This document shows, in pieces, positions 11,422-22,629 of a stretch of DNA of 64,000 bases. Both the position numbers and the translations under genes were made by a program. Below the pieces are notes generated by a model. That model was not told the DNA's origin. It did no database searches and saw only the letters and a program-made list of their open reading frames with translations. Source of the stretch: Cocos nucifera (Eukaryota > Streptophyta > Magnoliopsida > Arecales > Arecaceae); NCBI GenBank assembly GCA_006176705.1, contig QRFJ01001020.1:186001-250000 (forward strand), in the 5' to 3' direction. The stretch's first letter is position 1; each line of letters starts with the position of its first letter.

Positions 11422-12119
11422 CTTATATATCCTACAAAATCTCTGAGGTGGAGGTTGAGAGTCTCTAGCAATACTTCATGAAGGTATTAGAGTTTCCTAA
11501 GGATGAAATGGAGGAATCTAGAGGGAAATAAGAGAAGGTGGTGGTGCTTGTTTGGAGTTTAGGCCGACGAGTTTTGGTCGATTAGATCGCTGAAGATTTC
11601 AAGGAGAGAGGGAAGTTGCCAAATGATATGGAGTCCTCCTTGGTGGAAGATCACCTCTTCTTTCACTTTAAATCAGAGGAGGAGAGAAACTCCATTCTTC
11701 AACGTGGCCCGTGGTTTGTCATTAGGTAGCTTCTGATCGTTGAACCATGGGTGCCAGATTTTGTGCCGAGGACCGACATAGTCAAAATGACTACAATTTG
11801 GATGAGGCTCCCAGAGCTCCCAATCTAGAGCTAGAGGAGGCTACTGAGCATCATAGAGAAAGCTAGGAAGCCGATTGTGATTGACAACTTCATGGATCAA
11901 TTGAAGAAGACCAACTTTACTAGAATCTGAGTGGAGATCTACTCCATCGAGCCATTGAAGCTTGGAGCTAGTGTCCATTAGGGGGATGAGCAACATTTTC
12001 TAATAGTAGTTCGTTTATGAAAACCTCCTAATGGTGTGCTACACTTATGTTCAGATTGACCATTCAAATGAAGATTGTGGGAATTCACCAATCGATCACT
12101 TTTTGAGAAGTGGGCATCC
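11422..12119 (+). pseudogene. LINE ORF1 N-terminal part, copy B
   Basis: The same DUF4283-plus-knuckle segment as copy A, closely similar base by base but with more stops (for example in the SLGRRVLV and IEYW-equivalent positions). The knuckle reads VCYTYVQIDHSNEDC, with the same Cys-to-Tyr change as copy A. It ends at the same GGGCATCC junction and is followed by Copia-1 tail. Confidence 0.75.
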
Positions 12120-12196
12120 GATTGATCATTGTATTACCTTTATTCAGTCATCCAGTCAAGTGGTGGATATTCTAACCAAAGAGCTTAGCTTTTTCT
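12120..12196 (+). pseudogene. Copia-1 RNase H tail, second duplicate (left part)
   Basis: Starts like 11108 (IDHCITFIQSSSQ, ILTKELS) but is cut at 12196 by the start of the Copia-2 LTR. The rest of this tail resumes at 55065 with CTAGATTTGTTGACAAGATGAGG, which shows that 12197-55064 is an insertion into it. Confidence 0.75.
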
Positions 12197-13596
12197 TGTT
12201 AGATGTGTGTCTTAGAAGCTAGATTGACTGAACTTATAATACACCTTCTAGAGGTATTTTTGTAATTTTGACTATAAATTAATAAAAAAATTATTTTTTA
12301 TCATATTATGTATTTAAAGTGTCTATGATACATTCTTTGAGTTAGTGATAATGATAATTCATATTTTTAAGAGTTAAAAATTTGAGATATGAATTTTCAT
12401 AATTAACTCATAAACTGCTTTTGACCGTAGGATCATCACGAGGATAGTGATCAATCCGATAGATAGGTGTATGATCGCTTTTTTAGGATAGATGAGTCTT
12501 GAGTCTACGGTGTAGAGACATCGGAGCGAAAGTACATATACTCATTAGAGAATGAGGGCACTGAGCATGACCACCTCGAGTAGTCATAAGAAAGTCTACC
12601 TTCTCGTCGATGACTAGCTCGATGTTGTAGTGGTGTGTCTGATTTTTTGACTTGAGGTGCATTGGCAGTTTACCTTAAGCGTGTTATAGTTTGACTACAC
12701 CATAACTTGCTCTCCTAGTCATTCAAAACTCTGAGGTATATATTGGTTATAGCATGTTCATTATAGAAATTGGATTGCACCAATAGGGATCATCTACCTC
12801 GATAGATGAGGAGTAGTCCTATGATGATCATAAGATCGAGTCCATAAGCCCATGGCCATGGTAGTGTGAAAATGATAGAAATAGTTTCTATTAGATTTTC
12901 ACATCGGACTCGAATCGAATGATTAATTCAAATAATGGATGTTGGGTATGATGAGTTCACCTTAATTCTTATCCTATCGGAGCTCAAGATAGAAGAACCA
13001 ATCACATAGATAGCTGCACCGAAAGATTTGTATTCAGTTTTGATGGATTACAACCATAAACTGCTAGGTATCATTGATAGATTTTGGAAGCAACTACAAT
13101 AATCTTAATGATCGATTATTCTAATTGTATGAATCAAAAAAGTTCTGATCCATCGAAAGGTATTTTGATGATGTCAATGATAGCATCACGATATTTCTCA
13201 TTACCATACGAAATTGAACCTAACTGGATCACACAAATAATGGTTTAGGTCTGGATGTCATCAATTAAGCTAACCTAGTTTGATTGATTTGGATTAGATC
13301 CAATTAGATTTAAGAAAATCATGCTAGCACATGGATAAGCCTAACTTTCTTCTTCTATAATCTTTCTAGTTCGTCTCAGCTGAGCCAAATTGATTTGGGC
13401 TCACCTAGAAACCTTGTATGGCTTTATCTTGATCTGACTGAAGCTTATCCAGATCAAAAAAATATTATTCTAATTCATCATATGGAAATAGGACAACACC
13501 TAGCAATTTTTGTATTTGACAGGACAAGACCTGCCAATTCTTGTCACTATCAGAACATGGGATGTCCCAATGTAGGAAAGAAAGGATAGAGGCGTG
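12197..13596 (+). repeat. Copia-2 5' LTR, left part
   Basis: About 1.4 kb aligning with 52764 to about 54160, the start of the 3' LTR. Shared landmarks are TGTTAGAT at the start, a TTGTAATTTTGACTATAAATTAATAAAAAAATT-like block, and the CGAGTAGTCATAAGAAAGTCT region. It breaks at GGCGTG, where Copia-3a begins. Confidence 0.85.
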
Positions 13597-14787
13597 TGAA
13601 GGGAAATCCTGATTTCTCGATCCAGGTTCGTCCAGATCTGATTAGATCAAGAGATATATTTCAAAAATTTTCTCTTGATCTCAATCAGATCTTGATATGT
13701 TTCAGATCTGATTCTTATTATTTTAATAAATAAAATAAAATAAGATAAATTAAATCAAATTTAATTTACCTGATTTGGGTAATCCTATTACCCTGTAGAT
13801 GATCCTGATTGCAGTGGAAGGTTCTGGATCTTAGCCATGCAAGTGCCTGGCCTCTACCGGTATCCACTCGGGTTGAATCTAGAGATCCTCTTCTTCTCTA
13901 TCACACCTCCAAAAATTAGATCTGGATCTGATCTGGAGGATCTTCAAAACTCTTTTGAAGATCTGCAGTCGTCCTTTTGCAGCAGCGCAGCCTTCTTGAT
14001 TTTGATCGCCTTTCCTTGATCTGAATCGCACCAACCTAAGTCCAAAACACCTTTTGGACGTGGAGAGCAAGGGGAGAAGAAGCTATGGCATGGAGAAGGA
14101 GGGGAGAGGCAGCCTTGGGGCATGGGGTTTCTTAATTGCATTCACTTAGAATTAGGGTTGGGCGCAGGGTCTTATTTATAGACCTCTTGTGATCCAACTC
14201 CTCTTCCTCTCAACCAATCACAACCCTTTGTGAAATCAGATCTCAACGTTTGAATCAAAGGTGATTGACCAAAGTCAAAGAACAAGAAATGGACCAAAAA
14301 ATAGTCTTACAAATAAGACCTATTCCTGGATTCCATATGAAGGCCTCTTGAGAGGGCGCTTATTTATGATAGTAAAAGAAGAACTAAGACCAGTGAACCT
14401 AATTGAATCTCATTCAACAATTGAACTAGATTCAATTGATTCACCAGATTAGAAGGTTCTCTGTATGGTAATGGGATGTTGAAATCATCGAAACTCCTTT
14501 CGAGATCAGGATTCGAACAGTGAATGAGTCCTTAATTGCTCCAACAAGGACACCTACTCCTAGGCGCCTCCTACTGTGTGATTCAGGGCTCACGCCACCC
14601 TTGGCGTGCGCCCTTCTCCTTGCTAGGTTCTGGCAGGGGGACAGGCCCCCACCAGCTCTCCAATAGGTGCATGACATGTGGTCAAAAGTCAAAGGATGAA
14701 TGGTCAATGTTTGACCAGTCAAAGGTAGACTTTTGACCAAAGTCAAAGAACAAGAAATGGTAGGTGACCAAAAATGGCAGGTAATGC
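13597..14787 (-). repeat. Copia-3a 3' LTR, partial and rearranged
   Basis: Starts TGAAGGGAAATCC like the 43075 end of the Copia-3b LTR and matches it to about 14230. Between about 14230 and 14590 it reads as an interleaving of two separate LTR regions. It then matches again to GGCAGGTAATG at about 14787, where it joins pol. A TATA-like element (CTATAAATAAG on the minus strand, near 14172-14182) is conserved. Confidence 0.75.
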
Positions 14788-17700
14788 TCTATATTCTGCT
14801 TCCATGGTGGAATCTGCTATCACAGTTTGCTTGGAACTCTTCCAGCTGACAGCTCCATCATTGCACACAAACAGACTTCCAGATGTCGACTTTCGATCAT
14901 CAATATCAGACATGAAGTCCGAGTCTGTGTATCCCTTGAACTTGGAGTTCTCCGTTACCAAAGACCAACATTATATCCTTAGTTCTTCTCAAGTACTTAA
15001 GGATACATTTCACAGAAGTCCAGTGTTCTTCACCTGGATTTGACTGATATCTGCTTGTGACACTCACAGCATGGGCTATATCAGGTCGTGTACATAGCAT
15101 GGCATACATGAGGCTCCCTATTGCAGAAGCATAAGGGATCTTGCTCATGCGTTCTATTTCCTCAGGTGTGCTGGGGCACATCTTCTTGGAAAGATGAATA
15201 CCATGTCTGAAGGGTATTAATCCCCTCTTAGAGTTTTCCATACTAAACCTCTTTAGTACTTCCTCTATGTACATCTTCTGTGAAAGTCCTAGCATCCTAT
15301 TCGGTCTATCCCTATAGACCTTAATTCCTAGAATAAAGGATGCTTCACCTAGGTCTTTCATGGAGAATTCCTTAGACAACCACATCTTGACTGATGTCAA
15401 CATGGGAATATCATTCCCAATAAGGAGGATGTCATCCACGTACAATACGAGGAAGACAACAGCGCTCCCACTGACCCTTTTGAAAACACATGGTTCCTCT
15501 TCATTTTTGATGAAACCAAACTTTTTGATCACATCATTGAAACGAGTGTTCCAGCTCCGAGATGCTTGCTTAAGTCCATATATGGACCTTTGCAGCTTGC
15601 AAACCTTGTGATCAGTATCACTGGATGTGAAACCTAGCGGCTGTTCCATATAGATATCTTCCTCAAGATATCCATTTAGGAATGCCGTTTTCACGTCCAT
15701 TTGCCATATTTCATAATCGAAATAGGCTGCAACAGCAAGCAATGTGCGGATGGATTTTAGCATAGCTACCGGGAAAAGGTATCCTGATAGTCAATGCCTT
15801 CACGTTGACTATAACCTTTTGCCACCAGTCTAGCCTTGAATGTCTCCACATTCCCATCTGCACCAATCTTTCTCTTGAAGATCCATTTACACCCAATAGG
15901 TACTATACCTTCTGGTGGATCTACCAAGGTCCAGACTTGGTTTGAGTGCATCGAGTCGATCTCTGACTTCATTGCCTCAAGCCATTTCTCGGAGTCGATA
16001 TCTGATATCGCCTCGTTGTAGGTTTTGGGATCATCACCATGAGCACCATTACCTATGAGGAACATTTCCTCTACATCCTCTGAAATAATACCTAAGTATC
16101 TTTCAGGGGGACGGGAAACTCTTTCCGATCTACGAGGTGGAGGAGGTAGTGTTCTTATTGGCTCAACCTGATTTGGTTCCACTTGGTCCTTAGCTCGTTC
16201 TGCTTGTGAGACTTTCTCATCAAGCTTAATCTGCTTTCCAATGCCACTATCTTGAATAAACTATTTTTCAAGAAATATGGCATGTCGACTCACAATCACA
16301 TTGTGGTCTTCTGGAATGTAGAAATAGTATCCTAATGACTCTTTAGGATATCCTATGAATCGAGCTCTAAAGGACCTAAACTCTAACTTGTCCGCTTGTT
16401 GTCTTTTGACATGAGCCGGACAACCCCAAATTCTGAGATGACTCAGACTTGGTTTCTTACCGTGCCATATCTCATACGGTGTGGTAGGAACGGTTTTAGA
16501 GGGAACCCTATTCAGTAAATAGATTGAAGTTAATAATGAATGTCCCCAAAGAAAATCTGGGAGGTCTGTGAAGCTCATCATGGATCGAACCATATCCAAT
16601 AGAGTCCGATTTCTCCGTTCTGAAACCCCGTTGAGTTGAGGTGTTCCTGGTGGAGTCCATTGAGAGACTATGCCATTTTCCTTAAGATAGTCTAGGAATT
16701 CCCGGCTAAGGTATTCACCTCCTCGATCTGATCGAAGAACCTTAATGGGTTTTCCAGTTTGTTTTTCTACTTCATGTCTGAATTCTTTGAACTTTTCAAA
16801 AGGCTTCAGACTTATGTCTCATAAGATACACATACCCATACCTAGACAGATCATCGGTAAAGGTAATGAAGTAGACAAAATTGCCTCTAGCCGGCACATC
16901 GAATGGGCCGCACACATCAGTATGTACTAGGGCAAGGAGATCTGTGGCCCTCTCCCATGTCCAACAAAAGGGAGTTTAGTCATTTTGCCTTGAAGACAAG
17001 ATTCACAAGTTGGATATGACTCAAAAGTCAATGGACTCAATAGCCCATTTTTCTCCAATTTGTTAATCCTATCTTCTGCTATATGACCTAATCTCAGGTG
17101 CCATAGATATCTGTCGTTTGGACTATCCCTAGGTCGTTTGGCATTCACGTTTTGCTCGATAGTTAAAATAGGTACATCAATATGCAACTGATAAAGACCA
17201 TTAACAAGGAAACCATTTGCAATTTTATTTCTTTCATAAAGAATGTTACAATGGTCCTTAAAGAAGGTGATCACATAACCTTCTTGTGCTAAGCATGAAA
17301 CAGAAATCAAATTCCTGCTAGCTGCAGGCACATAATAACAGTCTTTTAAAACTAAGTCTAAACCAGATGGTAATCGCAGAGGGTATGTTCCCACGGCTAC
17401 TGCAGCAACTCTTGCTCCATTACCGATGCGTAGGATCATGTCTCCATCCCTCAGCCTCCTGCTATCCTCAAGACCCTGCATAGAAGTGCACAGATGAGCA
17501 CTAGAACCAGAGTCAAGCACCCAACTGGATGCAGAAGAAACCGTAAGGTTAGACTCAATAACGAGCATACCTCCAGAAGGACCTTCCTTCTTGTTCTTCA
17601 GGGTGGCCAGGTAAGTAGGGCAGTTCCGCTTCCAATGGCCGTCGCTGTTGCAATGGAAACACTTTCCTTTGCCATCGACCTTCTTCTTCGGTTCTGCCTT

Positions 17701-18406
17701 CTTCTTCTTTGATCCTTCTACCTTTTGCTTTTTCACAGACTTCTTTTTCTTTCCATAAGACTTTCTTTTGGAAGAAGTCCGTTCCATAGCAAGAACTGAG
17801 CCTTTAGAACCTTTCATAGAAAGCTCAGCGGTAACCAGCATATTCATCAACTCGGCCAAGGAATTTTGAAGTTTATGCATGTGGTAATTCATGATGAATT
17901 GCCCATATGCATCAGTCAAGGATTGCAGAATAATATCGTTCTGCAAGTCCAAGTCCAACTTCACACCGAGCTTCTCAAGCTCTTCCATGTCCTTGATCAT
18001 TGTCAGACAGTGATCTTGGACTGACTGCCCATCACGCATCTTAGCCTTAAAAAGTCATTTTCGTGACTTGATATTTGGCTGCGCGACTCTGTTCACCAAA
18101 CATCTCCTGCAGGTGAGCCAACATTTGGCGAGCAGTCCCGATATCTTCATGTTGGCGCTGGAGCTCATCAGACATCGAGCCCAACATGTAGTATCTGGCC
18201 TTATTGTCTTCGTCAATCCATTTTTCCAGAGACGCTCTCTGTTCAGTGGATGGACGAGCTGGTAAGGTGGGAGGGTCCTGGTCCAAAACATGTGTTAACT
18301 TCTCTGAACCCAAAACAATTTTGTAGTTCCTGAGCCAATCTTTATAATTGGGTCCAGTCAGTCTATGTGTGTCTAGGATACGTGCCAGTGGGTTGGACGC
18401 AGACAT
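14788..18406 (-). pseudogene. Copia-3a gag-pol, nearly complete but broken
   Basis: A copia polyprotein read from an ATG at 18406 (MSASNPLARILDT). Domains in order: gag UBN2-like (18406-18047); zinc knuckle CFHCNSDGHWKRNC (near 17660-17620); protease WVLDSGSSAHLC (near 17500); GAG-pre-integrase LWHLRLGHI (near 17100); integrase (16950-16270); RT with IFKRKIGADG, MDVKTAFLNG and an intact YVDD box (15442-15431); RNase H to the junction at about 14788 (ADSTMEAEYRAL). Breaks are a +1 shift at a T5 run in gag (18049-18053), a one-base loss near 16945 after VGHG, an amber codon at 16263-16261 after FLEK, and a shift near 15766. The gag and amber lesions recur in Copia-3b. Confidence 0.9.
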
Positions 18407-20264
18407 TTTCCTGTAGAGAGTCAAAGATTCTAGTTAGATACTGTAATTTTGACTTGACCAATTTGTTTAGGGATTTTATTTTTAAACAAATTAGCTCCCA
18501 CTATTTTCTCGGATCCCTACACTCCCTCTGTAGAGATGCGAAAATCTCCGCGATTGATGATTTCTAGTGGGTGGTGCGGTCTCACCAACTGACTCATCAC
18601 CTCACCTAACAGTTATTGGTGATGGGTTAGCCAATGAGTGAACAACTCTTGTTCAATGATTCTCTAATCATGGTGCACCCAAACTTGGTCTCTAATTCAT
18701 GAATCTCACCGTATCCGGAATATTGATCCACTCCTTAGTTAAGTCAGACCCACCATTTGCATAGACTGGGTTCCTAATTGGGTCTCTCACCGTATCCGGA
18801 AATATTGAGCCCAACTCATCCTCCAGCCCATAGCATCCAATGCCTAATAGACATGGTTGCGTCTTCCCGGTGCAACTGAGCCACTGTATCCAGCCGAGAA
18901 CAATCAACCCCGGGAAGGGCCCGCACGTCTACAATGGTGGAAGACCTCGGACTTAATCTTTTCTTAGGGAGAATTGATTCAGGTCTCATTAAACTAGACT
19001 TGGCTTAGTCATAACAATTATGACTAACCTAGTGGCATGGGTCAGCTCGGATTATTGACCACCTCAGATCAGAACTGTGTCAACAGATATGGCCAGGTAA
19101 GTGAGACCGGTGGAAGGAATATGCCGTTAACTCGCACAAGAACGCATTCAGGTCGAGTAGCTTCCAATTAAAAACCAGTCGGTCGTCTGTGCCAAACTTA
19201 CCTTAGACACCAAATTGTTGAGTCAGAACCAATTGGGTTAGCCTACAATCCAGACTCTAACCTCTGAGCCTAATTAGGTCTTGCTTGATCGTGACTCGAT
19301 CTTGACCCAGACTTAATCCTATTAGGCTGGTCAATTTAAGCATTGTTGATCCCATCTAACCAACTCTTGATTCGGTTTGATCAACCGCTTAGACCTAATT
19401 GAGCTACCCAAGCCCGAACCCAGTATTATGAATATGTCTTAGATCTGAAATTCTCAATTTTAGACCTAATTAATATTCCATAAACTTAATTCTTAATTAA
19501 GTTGGGTTCATAAACAAAATATGCACAATAAATCCTAGGGTTTCAGGATCTAGGGTTTTGCAGAAAGTAAGTTTTGGGTTTCTGATTAAGGACGAACACG
19601 CAGCACCCCTACACGTCATAAGAACACCCCATCGAATGGGAAGAGAGGGCCTTTAAACCCTTCTTCGTTCTTATGACCGGACGGCCAAGAGGAACGCCTT
19701 AATCAGGAACATGTAAATCTACAAAACAGTTATAGATCTATATCATATATCTCATATACAAATTTAGATCTAATCAAGGCATATTTTGCATACATCTCAT
19801 GTATCAAATCATGCATGTTTTCAGATCTAAATTATCACATAATAATCTAAAAAATTAGATTTAAATTGATCTAATCAAAATAAATTCTAATCTAGACAAT
19901 TATGTAGAACTATTCTACAACTAGTCTAGTCATGCATCTATCATATCTCATATGATATTTAAAATTAAATAATTTTTATTTGCTGTTTATCAGATGTTAT
20001 TATAACACTTATAATATCAGAAAATAGTAAATAAGAAGATCTAAAATATGATTTAATCAGATTAAATCAAAGACATGCAAAACTATTCTATAGAACTATT
20101 CTATTCTAGAACTAGTCATGCATATCTTCATGTTCTTAGATCCAAATCATTTAATTTTAATTTTTTCTGATTTCAGATCTGATCACATCTCATGTGACAT
20201 CTGAAATCACTTTATTTTCTAATTAAAATAAAATTAAAATCAGATCTAAACAATTTAGAACCAT
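18407..20264 (-). other. Copia-3a long 5' leader
   Basis: A 1.86-kb untranslated leader between primer site and gag ATG, nearly identical to that of Copia-3b (41196-43059). It holds two copies of a CACCGTATCCGGAA motif (near 18706 and 18790). Its middle part, including the CTTGGCCGTCCG block (near 19670), also matches the older Copia-2 leader. A 71-codon open frame (18907-18692) lies just upstream of gag but has no recognisable motif. Confidence 0.75.
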
Positions 20265-20277
20265 GGCTCTGATACCA
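20265..20277 (-). other. Copia-3a primer binding site
   Basis: On the minus strand this reads TGGTATCAGAGCC, a perfect match to the initiator Met-tRNA primer site, two bases inside the 5' LTR end at 20280. Confidence 0.95.
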
Positions 20278-20279
20278 GT

Positions 20280-20436
20280 TGAAGGGAAATCCTGATTTCC
20301 CGGTCCAGGTTCGTCCAGATCTGATTAGATCAAGAGATATATTTCAAAAATTTTCTCTTGATCTCAATCAGATCTTGATATGTTTCAGATCTGATTCTTA
20401 TTATTTTAATAAATAAAATAAAATAAGATATTAAAT
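20280..20436 (-). repeat. Copia-3a 5' LTR, last ~157 bp only
   Basis: Matches 43075-43231 of Copia-3b, from TGAAGGGAAATCC to AAAATAAGAT, then stops matching and Copia-2 LTR sequence resumes. The rest of this LTR has been lost, so no target-site duplication can be checked. Confidence 0.8.
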
Positions 20437-20945
20437 CAATTTTTGATGGTCAAAGTCTAGCGCAAACTAGTTAGCTTACAGATGAGATTTTACCTATATG
20501 ATCGGTGTTCGATGGTCAATCAAATTTAATCTATTAATCAATCAATAGATTGGTTATACTGTGTGCACTGCATGGTGTGAGGAAGTCTATTTAAGACCTT
20601 CGTGCACCTAGGGTTTGGGGGTGCACAAATTACCATGCCACAAGGTTGCCACCCCATCTATTGTTCCATGCCCTCTCATCCTCCTCCTCTCCATCTTCTC
20701 CACATCCAAAAGTTGGGCACAAATAGTGAGGAAAATCTAAGGACATTGGCGTGAAGATCAGGCTGAACGTGATGGTGTTCAGGAGACGAACGTGCTGCCT
20801 TCAATAGTCATTTTGAAGGCCTTATAGATCAGATCCAGATCTAATCTTTGGAGATCAGATTTAGAAGGAGAAATCCTTCAGAACTAGCCCAAGTAGATAC
20901 CGATAGAGGCCAAGTGCATGCATGGCTTGATCCAAAACTTCGGAT
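20437..20945 (+). repeat. Copia-2 5' LTR, right part
   Basis: Aligns with about 54420-54850 of the 3' LTR. Landmarks are CACCTAGGGTTTGGGGGTGCAC (split at position 20 in this note), ATGCCCTCTCATCC and GTTCAGGAGACGAACGTG. It ends near CCAAAACTTCGG; the last ~200 bp of the LTR and the primer site are missing, joined directly to leader sequence. Confidence 0.7.
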
Positions 20946-22372
20946 GCATATTCAGTTTAATTGTTGATACATGAGATGTATACAAAGCATGCATAATTAG
21001 ATTTGTAATTTATATGTGATATATATTATAGATCTATTAGTTTTGTAGTGTAGTTATATTTTTGATTAGAGCATTCCCCTTGGCCGTCCGATTATAAGAG
21101 TAAGAAGGGTTTAAAGGCCCTCTTTTTTCATTCGATCGAATGCTCTTATGGCGTGTAGGGGTGCTGCATGTTTGTTCCTAATTAGAAATTCAAAAACTTA
21201 ATTTCTACAAAATTCTAGATCTTGAAATCTTAGAATTTTTATACATATTTTGTTTATGAATCCAAATTTAATTAAGAATTATGTTTATAAAATCAATTAG
21301 ATCTAAAAATTATGAATTTTTATATCTAAGACACCTTCATAAAATTAGGTTCGGATATGGATAGCTCAATTAGGTCTAGCGGTTGATCAAACCAAATCAA
21401 GAGTTAGTTAGATAGGATCAAGAGTGCTTAGATTTGATCAGTCTAATAGAATTAAGTCTGGATCAAGGTCGACTCATAGTCACATATGGTCAATCAAGTC
21501 AAGACCTAATTTGGCTCTACCGTTTGAGCCTGAATTGTAGGCTAACCTGATTAGTTCTGGTTTGACAAATTGATATCTAAGATAAATTTGGCAAATATGA
21601 TCAATGGTCTTTAATTGAAAGCTACTCAATTTGAATGCATTCACGATGAGTTAATGGCATATTCCTTCCATTGATCTCACTTACCTGGCTGATTGGGTCG
21701 ACCAAGTTCTGATTTAAGGTGGCAAACGATTCAAGCTAATCCATACCACTAGATTAGTCATAATTATTATGACTAAATCAAGTCAAGTTAAAGAGACTTA
21801 AATCAAATCACTCTAAGAAAATATTAAGTCATAGGTCTTCTATCATTGTAGATATGCGGGCCCTTTTTAGGGTTGATTATTCTCGGTTGGTTATAGTGGT
21901 TCTGTTGCACCGAAAAGATGAAACCATATCTATTAGACATTGGATGCTATGGATTCAAGGATGGATTGGGTTCAATATTTTAGATACGATGAGGGACCCA
22001 ATCAGAAATCCAATTCATGCAAATGGTGGTCTGACTTAATTAAAGATTGGGGTAATATTTCAGGCATGGTGAGCTTCATGAATTAGATATCAGGTTTGGA
22101 TGCACCATGATTAGAGAATCATTGGATAAGAGTTATCCACTCATCGATTGATCCATCATCAATAACTATTAGGTGAGGTGGTGAGCCAGTTGGTGAGACC
22201 GCATCATCTACTAGAAGTCTTTGATTATGGAGATTTTCACATATCTACTAAGAGAGTGTAGGGATCCAAGAAAATAGTAGAAGTCAAAATTTATTTAAAA
22301 ATAAAATTCTTAAACAAATTAGTCAAGTTTAATTATAATGTCTAACTAGAAACTTTGACTCTCTATAGAAAA
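20946..22372 (+). other. Copia-2 leader
   Basis: Matches, in opposite orientation, the leader of Copia-3a and Copia-3b, including the CTTGGCCGTCCG block, the GGTTTAAAGGCCCTCT block and the stretch before gag. It is more diverged than the two Copia-3 leaders are from each other. It has no coding content. Confidence 0.7.
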
Positions 22373-22629
22373 ATGTCTACGTCCAACCCACTAGCCCAAA
22401 TCTTAGACACCCATAGATTGACTGGATCCAATTATTAGGATTGACTCTAAAACTTTAAAATAGTTTTGGATTCTAAAAAGCTGACTAATATATTGGACCA
22501 GGACCCCCCACCTTACTAGCACGTCCATCCGCTGAACAAAGAATGTTTCTAAAAAAATGGATGAACAAAGATAATAAAGCTAGGTACTACATGTTGGCTT
22601 ACCTACAAGAGTTATTTGGTGAAGAGTAT
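22373..22629 (+). pseudogene. Copia-2 gag, first ~85 codons
   Basis: Starts at ATG 22373 and reads MSTSNPLAQILDTHRLTGSNY, closely related to the Copia-3 gag start, with several stops. It reaches the region equivalent to LQEMFGE and is cut there by the 3' LTR of Copia-4 at 22630. Confidence 0.75.

Larger units (their letters stand above)
13597..20436 (-). mobile_element. Copia-3a: minus-strand copia element, truncated at both ends
   Basis: A 6.8-kb piece of the same family as full-length Copia-3b. In its own direction it has the last ~157 bp of the 5' LTR (20436-20280), a primer site (20277-20265), a 1.86-kb leader, gag-pol (18406-14788) and the last part of the 3' LTR (14787-13597). The end of RNase H, the polypurine tract and about half of the 3' LTR are missing at one clean junction near 14788. 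From about 15766 to 20436 it is nearly identical to Copia-3b. It lies in the 5' LTR of Copia-2. The right edge is uncertain by about 10 bp. Confidence 0.85.

Noticed and set aside
14536..15043. Plus-strand open frames over Copia-3a
   Set aside because: They overlap clear minus-strand RNase H and LTR sequence and have no family resemblance.
18692..18907. Open frame in the Copia-3a leader as a possible extra gene
   Set aside because: The corresponding frame is not kept open in Copia-3b or in the Copia-2 leader, and it has no motif.
20265..20277. Possible tRNA gene fragment
   Set aside because: Only the 13-bp primer binding site is present, here and at 5265, 43060 and 51444. There is no cloverleaf around it.
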